From: Rhizobium johnstonii 3841 | GTDB lineage: Bacteria > Pseudomonadota > Alphaproteobacteria > Rhizobiales > Rhizobiaceae | Assembly (NCBI RefSeq): GCF_000009265.1 | Contig: NC_008378.1 | Span: 62,001-126,000, forward strand | DNA length: 64,000 bases | Direction: 5' to 3' | Part shown: in pieces, positions 32,603 to 41,459 of the stretch | Numbering within the stretch: the first letter of the stretch is position 1 | Layout: every line of letters begins with the position of its first letter | The notes under the pieces: model-generated | The model's database searches: none | What the model was told of the DNA's origin: nothing | Seen by the model: only the letters and a program-made list of their open reading frames with translations | Position numbers and translations under genes: made by a program

Positions 32603-32625
32603 GCGGGGCCCCTAGCAGGCCCCGC
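32603..32625 (-). other. Intercistronic hairpin after the aromatic-uptake binding-protein gene
   Basis: Perfect 8-bp arms, GCGGGGCC (32603-32610) and GGCCCCGC (32618-32625), with a 7-nt loop lie 8 nt after the binding-protein stop (minus strand). No U-run follows. This is the third operon in the window with a hairpin exactly here. Confidence 0.55.
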
Positions 32626-32633
32626 GCCAAAAA

Positions 32634-33914
32634 TCAGGCGATCGCTTCCATTTTGCCGCCGACCGGAATGTTCGGCGCCGTCTTGTTGTCGGTGATGACG
32701 AGATCGTAGCCGCCGCCGTCCTTCAACCGCCACTGGCCGCCGACGAGCGGCGTCTTGGCGATGTTCTTGGCGGCAAACGGCGGCAGGCCCTTGCCGTCCC
32801 AGGCGATCGGACCGACCAGCGTATCGAGCTTGGTGGCGGCAATCGCCTCTGCGACGGCATCCCCGTCCGTGGGGTCTCCGGCCCGCTTCATCGCATCCAC
32901 CGCCAGTTCGAACAGCGCATGGGCAAAGCCGATCGGCTGCGTCCAGGGCCTGTTGGTCGCCTTGGTGAAGGCGTCTGCCACCTGTGCTGTACTTTCCCCG
33001 GTCAAGGACGACTTGAACGGATGGCTCGGCGTCCACCAGACTTCCGACGACAGATTGTGCCCGGCATTGCCGAGCGCCTCCACCGTCTGCGGGAAGAGCA
33101 GCGCCTTGCCGATCGAGGCGATCTTCGGGGCAAAACCCTGCTGCTTGGCCTGGTTCCAGAAGGTGGTGAAGTCAGGCGGGATCACCACGCCGGTGATGAT
33201 TTCGCACTGGCCTGATTTGAAGGCGTTGATCTGCGCCGAGAAATCATCCGTCATGTTCTGGTAGCGGCCGGGGTCGATCAGGCCGTAGCCCATCCTTTCC
33301 AGCACCGGCGGGAAGCCGACGACCTTGTCGCCCCAGGCATTGCCGTCGCCATCGTTGGGGAACAGGCCGCCGACCTTCTTATTGGTCTCGATCTGCGCCC
33401 ACATATTGGTGAAGACCGCGATGACGTCTTCGAGACCCCAGAAGAAGTGATAGGCGAAGTTGAACGGTTTCCATGAGCCGGGGTCGCCGGGATTGCCCTG
33501 CTGGCCGATGAACCATGGCTGCCAGGGCGCGACCGTCGAAATGCAAGGCATTTCCTCAGCCTCGCAGGTGGTCGCCACCGGATTGGTGGTCTCCGGCGTC
33601 GAGGCGACGAGGATCAGGTTTACCTCGTCGGTGACGATCAGTTCCTTGGCGACCTCTGCCGCCCGGTTTGGATTGGACTGGCTGTCCTTGACGACGACCT
33701 CATAGTTGAGACCCATCGACTTGGTGGTCGCCAGAAAACTGTCGATGACGAATTTATCGGCCTCACCGAAGGCGGCAAGCGGCCCCGTCTGCGGGCTGAC
33801 ATAACCAAGCTTGATCGCGGCATCCTGCGCAATCGCAGGGGCGGCGAGCCCTGAGGTCACCGCCAATGCACCGGTGGCGGCCGTCGTCTTCAGAAAATCG
33901 CGTCTGGTAAACAT
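32634..33914 (-). CDS. ABC transporter substrate-binding protein (LivK/aromatic type, Tat signal)
   Basis: This 426-residue type-I periplasmic binding protein has a twin-arginine signal, MFTRRDFLKTTAATGALAVT, with cleavage near APAIA. The mature part shows IKLGYVSPQTGPLAAFGEAD, PNRAAEVAKELIVTDEVNLI and ASTPETTNPVATTCEAEEMP. GGAGGAGG lies 5 nt before ATG 33914. Its position between maleylacetate reductase and the LivGFHM-like genes ties it to uptake of the aromatic substrate. A Tat signal suggests it is folded before export. Confidence 0.9.
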   Translation of the reverse strand: MFTRRDFLKTTAATGALAVTSGLAAPAIAQDAAIKLGYVSPQTGPLAAFGEADKFVIDSFLATTKSMGLNYEVVVKDSQSNPNRAAEVAKELIVTDEVNLILVASTPETTNPVATTCEAEEMPCISTVAPWQPWFIGQQGNPGDPGSWKPFNFAYHFFWGLEDVIAVFTNMWAQIETNKKVGGLFPNDGDGNAWGDKVVGFPPVLERMGYGLIDPGRYQNMTDDFSAQINAFKSGQCEIITGVVIPPDFTTFWNQAKQQGFAPKIASIGKALLFPQTVEALGNAGHNLSSEVWWTPSHPFKSSLTGESTAQVADAFTKATNRPWTQPIGFAHALFELAVDAMKRAGDPTDGDAVAEAIAATKLDTLVGPIAWDGKGLPPFAAKNIAKTPLVGGQWRLKDGGGYDLVITDNKTAPNIPVGGKMEAIA

Positions 33915-33969
33915 GTTTCCTCCTCCCATTTTTTCTCTCCTCCCAGAGAGCGTGATGTCTGTCGTCAAC

Positions 33970-35028
33970 CTATGCCGGCCGCGTGCCCTCCCAGGCATCC
34001 TGCAGCAGGGCGCGAATGGATTGCCGGTCGATCGGCCTTGGATTCCAGTAGGGATTTTCGGTGGCGATCTCGGCTGCGCGATCGAGATCGGCTTCGCTGA
34101 GGCCGAGATCCTTCAGCGCCAGCGGTGAACCGATTTGTCTCGCGAAATCCCAAAGCCCGCCGCCGACCGAACCGCCGAAGATATCGGCGACCGGCGCCAG
34201 AAGTTCCGGCACGGCTGCGGCATTGTAGGCGGCGGTGTGCGGCAGCATGATCGCATGCGTATCGGCATGCGGCGTATCGAAGGTGCCGCCCAGCGTGTGG
34301 CAGATCTTGTGGTGCAGGGCCATGCCGACCGTGCCGAGCACGGTGCCGCAGAGCCAGGCGCCGTAGAGCGCATCGGCACGGACATCGGCAGCCCGGGGCA
34401 TCGCGACGATGTCAGGCAGACTGGTCTTGAAGGCCCGCAGCCCCTCGGCCGCCATCAGTGTCGAAATCGGGTTGCGATCCCGAGCATAGAGCGCCTCGAC
34501 CGCATGGGCCATGGCATTCAGCCCTGAGGTGACGCTCATGCCGACCGGCAGGCCGAGCGTCAGCGCCGGGTCGTAGATCACCACCTCAGGCAGGATGCTC
34601 GCATGGCGCACGGTCGTCTTGCGCCCACCCTCGGTCTGGCCGAGGATAGGCGTCACTTCCGATCCGGCATAGGTCGTCGGAATGACGATCTGCGGCAGAT
34701 CCGTGCGATAGGCGATTGCCTTGCCAAGCCCGGTGGTCGAGCCGCCGCCGAGCGAAACGACGCAGTCGGCCTGCGTTCGGAGAACGACCTCCCTCGCCTC
34801 TTCGGTGACATCGACCGGAGTGTGCATGACGGCGCCGGCAAAGACGCCGACAGCGAGAGAGCCCAGTTGCGCTGCCAGCGCTTCGGCATCGGCCTTCTGT
34901 TGCGGCGTCGAGAGGACGAGCGCATTAGCGCATCCGAGCTTTTCCACCCACTCGCCGGCGGCAGCGCTCTTGCCTTCGCCGAAGACGATATGGGCGGGGC
35001 TGCCGCTATAGATGAAATCGCGGCTCAT
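33970..35028 (-). CDS. Maleylacetate reductase
   Basis: This 352-residue group III iron-type alcohol dehydrogenase family protein would reduce maleylacetate to 3-oxoadipate with NAD(P)H. The nucleotide-binding GGGSTTGLGKAIAYRTDLPQ, PTTYAGSEVTPILGQTEGG and the conserved MALHHKICHTLGGTFDTPHA, DTHAIMLPH block match maleylacetate reductases. ATG 35028 overlaps the dioxygenase stop (ATGA). The pair dioxygenase-reductase is the standard lower hydroxyquinol pathway. Confidence 0.92.
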   Translation of the reverse strand: MSRDFIYSGSPAHIVFGEGKSAAAGEWVEKLGCANALVLSTPQQKADAEALAAQLGSLAVGVFAGAVMHTPVDVTEEAREVVLRTQADCVVSLGGGSTTGLGKAIAYRTDLPQIVIPTTYAGSEVTPILGQTEGGRKTTVRHASILPEVVIYDPALTLGLPVGMSVTSGLNAMAHAVEALYARDRNPISTLMAAEGLRAFKTSLPDIVAMPRAADVRADALYGAWLCGTVLGTVGMALHHKICHTLGGTFDTPHADTHAIMLPHTAAYNAAAVPELLAPVADIFGGSVGGGLWDFARQIGSPLALKDLGLSEADLDRAAEIATENPYWNPRPIDRQSIRALLQDAWEGTRPA

Positions 35029-35888
35029 ATCTCGGCTCCCTGCCTGGCGCGGACCATGACGAAGGTCAGATCCAACAGCCACCCCTTGCCCCGCGGCTCG
35101 AAGGTTCGCACCAGCTCCGGCTTGACGGCGAAGATCGCGTCTTCGGCCAGATGCGGATCGCTGCCGTCATAGATATGCGTGGTGATCGTCTCGAAGCCCG
35201 GGGCCTTGATCATGAAATGAAGATGCGCGGGGCGGCGCAGCGGATAGCCCGCCTGCCGCAGAAGTTTTCCCACCGGCCCATCGTCCGGCACGCCATAGCC
35301 GCATGGCTTGATGGTCCGATAGTGGAAACGTCCATCCGAATCCGTGCGGAAGCCGCCGCGCAGGTTGAATTCCGGCTGCAGATCCGGCTGCTGGTTTTCG
35401 TAAAATCCTTGAGCATTGGCCTGCCAGGTGATGATCTCGGCATTTGCGATGGGATCGCCATCGAGATCCTGCGCGCGGCCGGAAACATCAAGCGTCTCGC
35501 CGATCCCGTCGAGCGAGATATTGCTGCCGAGCGCCAGTTGCGGAACGTCGGCGCGGAAGAAGGGTCCGCGCACGGTGTTGGGGGTGGCCGTCTTCGGACG
35601 GCGCGAATTGATTTCTTCGACCAGAGCCGAAGCGCCGAGCAGATCCGACAGCAGCACCCACTCCTGGCGCCGCTCGTCGCTGGCATGGCCGACATCGGTC
35701 AAGAATTCGATGACCTGGCGCCATTCCGCCTGGGTGGGCCGCACTTCGCGGATCAGCGTATGAAGATGCGTCACCGCTGCCGCGAGAACCTGCGGCAGGC
35801 TGTTGTCCCTTGATGGCGGTAGTCGTTGCGCGAACATGTCATGCGAGGTGGCCTCGCTGAAATTCAGCGCCATCGGACCCGGCGTCAT
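35025..35888 (-). CDS. Hydroxyquinol 1,2-dioxygenase (copy 2)
   Basis: This 287-residue intradiol dioxygenase has the same domain order as the gene at 26560: LLSDLLGASALVEEINSRRP, TVRGPFFRADVPQ, WQANAQGFYENQQP, CGYGVPDDGPVGKL and RPAHLHFMIKAPGFETITTH. GGAGGAG is 7 nt before ATG 35888. It is the first gene of the long minus-strand operon and is translationally coupled to maleylacetate reductase, so this copy is the better candidate for the true hydroxyquinol enzyme. Confidence 0.92.
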   Translation of the reverse strand: MTPGPMALNFSEATSHDMFAQRLPPSRDNSLPQVLAAAVTHLHTLIREVRPTQAEWRQVIEFLTDVGHASDERRQEWVLLSDLLGASALVEEINSRRPKTATPNTVRGPFFRADVPQLALGSNISLDGIGETLDVSGRAQDLDGDPIANAEIITWQANAQGFYENQQPDLQPEFNLRGGFRTDSDGRFHYRTIKPCGYGVPDDGPVGKLLRQAGYPLRRPAHLHFMIKAPGFETITTHIYDGSDPHLAEDAIFAVKPELVRTFEPRGKGWLLDLTFVMVRARQGAEI

Positions 35889-35983
35889 GCGTCTCCTCCA
35901 AGGCAATGGCTGGTGGAGACAAATTTAGTCCAATCGCTATATGCCGGTAATGATTTTATTCGCGATTAATATATCATATCGTT

Positions 35984-36934
35984 ATGAAGATAGACGAACG
36001 TCACCTTATCCAGCTTGCGGCAGTCGTCAAAACCGGCGGGGTCACCGAGGGAGCGGCCCTGCTCGGCCTATCGCAGCCGGCTGTTTCGCGCACGCTCTCG
36101 ATGCTCGAGGCTCGCATCGGCGAACCGCTGTTCCTCAAAGGGCGACGGCCGCTGCAGCCAACGCCATTGGGACGAGCGCTGGCCGATCACGGTCAGACTA
36201 TGCTGTCGGCATCGCGCAAGGCCTCTGATGTCGTCGAAAGCTTTCGGGCCGGCCGAAGCGGCGTGGTGCGCGTCGGTGGTACGCCTTTTTTCATGGATGC
36301 GTTGATCGCGGGGATGATCGCCGAGTTCCAGAACCTGCATCCAGACGTGCGCATCGACCAGACCTATGGTTATTTTCCAGACCTCCGTGCCGCGCTCAAT
36401 GCCGACCAGATCGACCTTGCCATCTGTCCGATCGATATTCTCGACGAGGGCTCCGGCCTTGAATTTCAGCAGATCCTGCCCGGCCGCAACGTCGTCGCCT
36501 GCCGGGTCACCCATCCTTTGCTGTTGAAGCGGCGACCTCAGCCGGCGCACCTGCTCGATTTTCCTTGGGTGGCGCCCCCGCCAGGCAGCCCGCTACTCAC
36601 CGATCTGCGCAGCATGCTGCTGTCTTTCGGCGCAACCGAAGTCAAGATTCGCTATTCGGGCGGCTCCCTCATGAGCGTCGTCCACTACATGAAGGCGGCT
36701 GATGCGCTGACCATCATGCCGCACAGCGTCGTCTTCGCATTGCGCAACGAAAAGTCCATCACCGCCCTGCCCGTCCCCATCCCCCATTCGGAACGCGCGC
36801 TCGGTTTGCTGAAGCGTTCGGACGCACCCCGCACGCCCGCCGCCGATCACTTCGCCCGCCACATCCGCACAGGCTTCGATAACCTCAAGCATCTGATCAA
36901 GCGGCACGAGCAGTCAGTGGTCTGGGGAGCCTAG
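35984..36934 (+). CDS. LysR-family regulator of the aromatic operon
   Basis: This 316-residue LTTR has an N-terminal HTH (HLIQLAAVVKTGGVTEGAAL, LGLSQPAVSRTLSMLEARIG) and a C-terminal periplasmic-binding-like effector domain. It is divergent from the dioxygenase operon with 95 bp between starts, the usual arrangement for an LTTR controlling its neighbour. The intergenic stretch is AT-rich, but I could not assign a single T-N11-A site with confidence. The effector is likely an aromatic intermediate. Confidence 0.9.
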   Translation: MKIDERHLIQLAAVVKTGGVTEGAALLGLSQPAVSRTLSMLEARIGEPLFLKGRRPLQPTPLGRALADHGQTMLSASRKASDVVESFRAGRSGVVRVGGTPFFMDALIAGMIAEFQNLHPDVRIDQTYGYFPDLRAALNADQIDLAICPIDILDEGSGLEFQQILPGRNVVACRVTHPLLLKRRPQPAHLLDFPWVAPPPGSPLLTDLRSMLLSFGATEVKIRYSGGSLMSVVHYMKAADALTIMPHSVVFALRNEKSITALPVPIPHSERALGLLKRSDAPRTPAADHFARHIRTGFDNLKHLIKRHEQSVVWGA

Positions 36935-37187
36935 ACGCTAGTTTCCCGGCGAGTGACCCATGAGCGTCGCCGCCGGGGCATATGCGGGTCGCGTGGGCGA
37001 GTGGGTTGGCGACATTTGCAGTTCCTGACCGTCTTGGTCACCTGCAGGGCGACTGATCATCTCGATCTGGAGATCGGCGAAATGGCTGGCTCCGGTACAG
37101 TTGCAGAGAACGGATTTGCGGCATTGCAATAGGTGATAACGCAGCGCAATATAACTGTCATAAATTGGGGCAGTCAGGCGCCGTGCG
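36935..37187. other. Intergenic region with no recognisable gene
   Basis: No supported gene was found between the two LysR genes here. Short frames on both strands lack family-like features and ribosome sites. Confidence 0.4.
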
Positions 37188-37394
37188 ATGAGGATTTGCA
37201 TCTATAAGTCGGATAGGGCACCTGAGCTTACCCTCTTGCTGCGAGAGGATTTGCCCATACCTTCGGATACCAAGATAGACAAATGGACCAAAATTAAGGT
37301 CGTCACGGACAGAGAGATGAGGGCAGACCTTTTGATTCAAATTGGCGGGGCGGGGTATGTGTTAACTCGACTCAGCGCGAATAGACGAGGCTAG
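37188..37394 (+). CDS. Small hypothetical protein
   Basis: A 68-codon frame reads MRICIYKSDRAPELTLLLRE and continues with DKWTKIKVVTDREMRADLLI and a GGAGYVLTRLSA tail. The composition is protein-like, but I do not recognise a family, there is no clear ribosome site, and the base composition is lower in GC than its neighbours. It could be a fragment or a genuine small gene. Confidence 0.35.
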   Translation: MRICIYKSDRAPELTLLLREDLPIPSDTKIDKWTKIKVVTDREMRADLLIQIGGAGYVLTRLSANRRG

Positions 37395-37540
37395 CATGGC
37401 CGTTGCCGTCGCGTTATCACGCCACCAACGCCGCATAATCCGAGCCGGTAAACCAGCATCCGAGTGCTGAGTTGCACCGAACGAGCTAGAGCCTTTAAGA
37501 CCGGTTGCGAAGTATCGCCAACTAGCCTCCTGAGATCAAC

Positions 37541-38443
37541 ATGCAGTTCAAGCGCAATGAAATTCACGAACTGTCGATCTTTCTCGCGATAGTCCAGTAC
37601 CGTAGCTTTCGGAAAGCGGCGGATCACCTGGAAGTAACGGCTTCCGCCCTGAGCCACAGCATGAAGGCGCTTGAGCAAAGGCTGGGCGTTCGCCTCCTTA
37701 ATCGAACCAGCCGCAGCGTTGCACCAACCGCCGCCGGAACAGCCCTCGCCGAGAAGATTTCTGCCGGGCTCGAGCTTATCAACTCCGGATTGGAGGACTT
37801 GAACGGACATTATCAAGGTGGCGCCGGCAGCATTCGCATCAATGTTCTGAAAGATGCCGCCGTTCTGCTTTTGCGGCCAGCCATCCCGGTGTTCCAGCAG
37901 CGCTTCCCGAATGTTGAACTCGAGGTCGCCGTGGATGACCAGTTCGTCGATGTCACCGCGGACGGCTTCGATGCCGGTATCCGGTACAGCGGCACCATCC
38001 CGGAAGACATGATCGCAGTTCCTCTCACTCCTCCTTTAAAGTGGGTCGCGGTCGCTGCCCCTGATTATCTCAGAAGTCATGGTCGCCCTGTCATGCCGGA
38101 GGACCTCAATTCCCACCACTGCATCCGGATACGGACGGGCCGCGGCCAGATCTACAAGTGGGAATTCGAACGCGGCGATGACCGGCGCGAGATCGACGTT
38201 CCCGGAGCGCTGATATCAGGCGAAACCGATCTTGCCATCAATGCGGCTCTGGAAGGCGCCGGGCTGTGCTATTGCCTGGAACGGTTGGCAAGCCCCTACG
38301 TTTCCGCAGGCCGTCTGGAAGTCGTTCTTCCCAAATGGGCATCGATAGGCCCGCCGTTTTCGATGTATTATTCCAGCCGGCGGCAGCTTCCCTTCGGCGT
38401 CGACGCGCTGATCAAGATCGTTCGCGGCTTGAACGGATTTTAG
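37541..38443 (+). CDS. LysR-family transcriptional regulator
   Basis: This 300-residue LTTR of the DsdC/GcvA-like group has HTH FLAIVQYRSFRKAADHLEVT, ASALSHSMKALEQRLGVRLL and NRTSRSVAPTAAG, then a LysR substrate-binding domain. It is followed in the same direction by an epimerase and three aldo-keto reductases (gap 119 nt to the next start), and may regulate them. Related rhizobial regulators often sit beside oxidoreductase genes. No ligand is predicted. Confidence 0.88.
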   Translation: MQFKRNEIHELSIFLAIVQYRSFRKAADHLEVTASALSHSMKALEQRLGVRLLNRTSRSVAPTAAGTALAEKISAGLELINSGLEDLNGHYQGGAGSIRINVLKDAAVLLLRPAIPVFQQRFPNVELEVAVDDQFVDVTADGFDAGIRYSGTIPEDMIAVPLTPPLKWVAVAAPDYLRSHGRPVMPEDLNSHHCIRIRTGRGQIYKWEFERGDDRREIDVPGALISGETDLAINAALEGAGLCYCLERLASPYVSAGRLEVVLPKWASIGPPFSMYYSSRRQLPFGVDALIKIVRGLNGF

Positions 38444-38562
38444 CGGCTGGTTCCAATCGATGAGCCTGGTTCATCGGTTCAGTGATTTCCACTCTATTGA
38501 TTCATCGCTCTCCCGCGTTGTACCGCTTCCATCGAACCTTCATCAGGAAGCGGACACATCAC

Positions 38563-39459
38563 ATGAGCAAGCGGATCATCTTTACCGGCGGCAGCGGCAA
38601 GGCCGGCCGCCATGCGGTTCCATATCTGGTGGAGAAGGGACACAAGGTCCGCAACCTCGACCTCGTTCCCTTGAACTGCCCCGGCGTGCAGACGTTGATC
38701 ACCGATCTCAGCGATAGCGGCCAGACCTTCAATGCCCTGTCGATGCATTTCAGCGGCGAGGGTCTGCAAACGCCGGGCGGACCGGCCAAGGTCGACGCCG
38801 TCGTGCATTTCGCCGCTATACCGAGCCTGCTGCTCAAGCCCGACAACCAGACTTTTTCGGTCAATGCGATCTCGACCTACAACGTCATCGAAGCGGCGGT
38901 GAAGCTCGGCATTCCCAAGGTGATCATCGCGTCGAGCGAAACGACCTACGGCGTCTGTTTTGCCGAGGGAGACAAGGATTTCCATTCGTTTCCGCTCGAA
39001 GAAGACTATGACATCGACCCGATGGACAGCTATGGGCTTTCCAAGGTCGTCAACGAGAAGACGGCCCGCGCCTTTGCGATGCGCAGCGGCATCGACATCT
39101 ACGCCCTGCGGATCGCCAACGTCATCGAACCGCATGAATACGAGCGTTTTCCGGGTTTCCTTGCCGATCCGCCATCGCGCAAGCGCAACGCCTGGAGCTA
39201 CATCGATGCCCGCGATCTCGGGCAGATCGTCGATCTTTGCCTGCGGGCCGACGGCCTCGGTTTCCAGGTCTTCAATGCCGTCAACGACACGATCACGGCA
39301 AGCGAGCCAACGCGGGGTTTCCTCGGCAAATGGGCGCCGAACACGCCGATCCTCCGGGAGCTCGGCGAATTCGAAGCGCCGCTCTCGAACCGGAAGATCC
39401 GGGAGGTTCTCGGTTTCAAGGAAGAACACAACTGGCGGAAATACGTTTCCGGCGCATGA
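38563..39459 (+). CDS. NAD(P)-dependent epimerase/dehydratase family oxidoreductase
   Basis: This is a 298-residue extended SDR. It has the nucleotide motif IIFTGGSGKAGRHAVPYLVE, an N-terminal VVHFAAIPS, the SSETTYG segment and active-site Tyr-x-x-x-Lys in DSYGLSKVVNEK. It resembles uronate-dehydrogenase and UDP-glucose-epimerase-like proteins; the substrate is probably a sugar or sugar acid. The start at 38563 fits the family; an in-frame ATG at 38482 adds 27 unrelated residues. Confidence 0.87.
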   Translation: MSKRIIFTGGSGKAGRHAVPYLVEKGHKVRNLDLVPLNCPGVQTLITDLSDSGQTFNALSMHFSGEGLQTPGGPAKVDAVVHFAAIPSLLLKPDNQTFSVNAISTYNVIEAAVKLGIPKVIIASSETTYGVCFAEGDKDFHSFPLEEDYDIDPMDSYGLSKVVNEKTARAFAMRSGIDIYALRIANVIEPHEYERFPGFLADPPSRKRNAWSYIDARDLGQIVDLCLRADGLGFQVFNAVNDTITASEPTRGFLGKWAPNTPILRELGEFEAPLSNRKIREVLGFKEEHNWRKYVSGA

Positions 39460-39511
39460 TGCAGCGAGCCGCATTTGCGGCACCGCCGATCAACAACTCG
39501 GAGGAAAGACC

Positions 39512-40480
39512 ATGAAGACCACAAGACTTGGCAAGACAGGGCTTGAAGTCAGCCGCATCTGCTTCGGCTGCATGTCCTTTGGCAAACAGACGGACGAACG
39601 CCCATGGGTTCTCGGGCTCGAAGAGGCGCGGCCACTCTATAAGCGCGCATGGGATGCCGGCATCAATTTCTTCGATACGGCCAATGTCTACGCGCAGGGC
39701 ACGAGCGAAGAGATCACCGGCGTCCTGCTCAAGGAACTGGCGCCCCGCCAAGAGATCGTGCTGGCGACCAAGGTGTTCGGCCGCATGCGTCCCGGCCCGA
39801 ACGGCCAGGGTCTTTCCCGCGCCGCGATCCTTACCGAGATCGACAACAGCCTGCGCCGCCTCGGCACCGACTATATCGATCTCTACCAGATCCACCGCTT
39901 CGACCCGTTCACCCCGGTCGAAGAAACCATGCAGGCGCTAAACGACGTCGTGCGCGCCGGCAAGGCCCGCTATATCGGCGCATCCTCGATGTGGGCCTGG
40001 CAGTTTTCCAAGCTCCAGCATGCAGCCGAGGTCAACGGCTGGACGAAGTTCGTTTCGATGCAGAACCAGGTCAGCCTCACCTATCGCGAGGAAGAACGCG
40101 AAATGCTGCCGCTCTGCAGCGATCAGGGTATCGCCGTCCTTCCGTGGAGCCCGCTTGCCGGCGGCAAGCTGACCCGTCCCTGGGGCACCGAGACCAAGCG
40201 CGCCACCACCGACCGCTACAACAAGAGCATGTACGAGAAGACCGGCGATCGGGACGTCGTCGAGGCCGTCGAAGCCGTCGCCAAGGCGCGCAAGACGTCC
40301 ATGGCGCAGGTCGCGATGGCCTGGGTGCTGCAGAAGCCGGTCGTGACCTCGCCGATCGTCGGCGTCAGCAAGATGAGCCATCTCGAAGATGCGATCGCCG
40401 CGGTCGACTTCGAACTCACCGGTGATGACGTCAAAGCGCTTGAAGCCCCCTACAAATCGCTGCACGTCGCCGGTTTCTGA
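39512..40480 (+). CDS. Aldo/keto reductase (first of three)
   Basis: This 322-residue TIM-barrel oxidoreductase has the AKR tetrad visible as D and Y in NFFDTANVYAQGTSEE, K in LATKVFG and H in YQIHRFD. The C-terminal NADPH site is read in SPIVGVSKMSHLEDAI. GGAGGAAAG lies just before ATG 39512. A longer frame from 38960 overlaps the epimerase gene and is a shadow. It resembles the YajO-type AKR group. It is 52 nt after the epimerase gene. Confidence 0.9.
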   Translation: MKTTRLGKTGLEVSRICFGCMSFGKQTDERPWVLGLEEARPLYKRAWDAGINFFDTANVYAQGTSEEITGVLLKELAPRQEIVLATKVFGRMRPGPNGQGLSRAAILTEIDNSLRRLGTDYIDLYQIHRFDPFTPVEETMQALNDVVRAGKARYIGASSMWAWQFSKLQHAAEVNGWTKFVSMQNQVSLTYREEEREMLPLCSDQGIAVLPWSPLAGGKLTRPWGTETKRATTDRYNKSMYEKTGDRDVVEAVEAVAKARKTSMAQVAMAWVLQKPVVTSPIVGVSKMSHLEDAIAAVDFELTGDDVKALEAPYKSLHVAGF

Positions 40481-40544
40481 CGATAGCTCCGCGCGGGTTT
40501 TCAGACGCACAGTAACGTTTTGGATTGCGGCATAGGAAGAGATC

Positions 40545-41369
40545 ATGACGAAAGAAGCAATGGTCGCTGGCATCCCGCAGATGGGGTACGGCACATGGAA
40601 CCGCTCGGCCGATGAAGCCCATCAGGGCGTCATCTGGGCGCTCGAAGCCGGATGCCGCCACATCGACACCGCCCAGGGCTACGGCAACGAGCAGGATGTC
40701 GCCCGCGGCATCAAGGACGCCGGCGTGGCGCGCAACGAAATCTTCATCACCACGAAGGTGAAGCCCGACAATTATGGCCCTGGAGCCGTCATGCCGTCGG
40801 TCAGGGAAAGCCTGGAAAAGCTCCGCGTCGACCAGGTCGACCTGTTGCTCCTGCACTGGCCGTCGCCGCATAACAAATATCCGCTTGCCGATTATCTCGG
40901 CCAGTTCGCCGAGGTTTTCGATTCCGGCCTTGCCAGGCAGATTGGCGTCTCGAACTTTACCAAAGCGATGATCGACGAAAGCATCCGCCTGCTCGACAGC
41001 CGCACGATCACCACCAACCAGGTGGAGTGCCACGTCTATATGCAGAACCGGCCGATCATCGATTATTGCCAAAACCTCGGTATCGCGGTCACGGCCTATT
41101 CGCCGCTCGCGCGCGGCGCCGTCGTCGGCGACCCGGTTCTTGAAGAGATCGGCAAGGCCCGCGGCGCCACCAGCGACCAGATCGCGCTCGCCTTCCTGAT
41201 CGCCAAGGGGCATGTCGTCATCCCGTCTTCCAGCAAGAGGGGCCGCATCATGCAGAATTTCGAAGCCCGCAAGATTACGCTGACGCCGGCCGAGATCAAA
41301 CGGATCGAGGGCCTCGAGAAGGGCATGCGACTGGTAAACGGCGATTGGTGCCCCGTTTGGGACGTGTGA
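40545..41369 (+). CDS. Aldo/keto reductase, 2,5-diketo-D-gluconate reductase type (second of three)
   Basis: This 274-residue AKR is of the DkgA/DkgB class: HIDTAQGYGNEQDV (D, Y), FITTKVKPDN (K), LLLLHWPSPHNKYP (H) and IPSSSKRGRIMQNFE (cofactor). It is compact, without the long loops of the other two. AGGAAGAG precedes the ATG. It probably reduces a keto sugar acid or aldehyde. Confidence 0.9.
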   Translation: MTKEAMVAGIPQMGYGTWNRSADEAHQGVIWALEAGCRHIDTAQGYGNEQDVARGIKDAGVARNEIFITTKVKPDNYGPGAVMPSVRESLEKLRVDQVDLLLLHWPSPHNKYPLADYLGQFAEVFDSGLARQIGVSNFTKAMIDESIRLLDSRTITTNQVECHVYMQNRPIIDYCQNLGIAVTAYSPLARGAVVGDPVLEEIGKARGATSDQIALAFLIAKGHVVIPSSSKRGRIMQNFEARKITLTPAEIKRIEGLEKGMRLVNGDWCPVWDV

Positions 41370-41459
41370 AGGCAGTTCGCTGCTCGTTCTTTCACCGCCG
41401 TCGACATCGAAATGACAGCCGCCGCTGATGCCGCAGTTGTGTTCAAAGAGGAGATGAAT

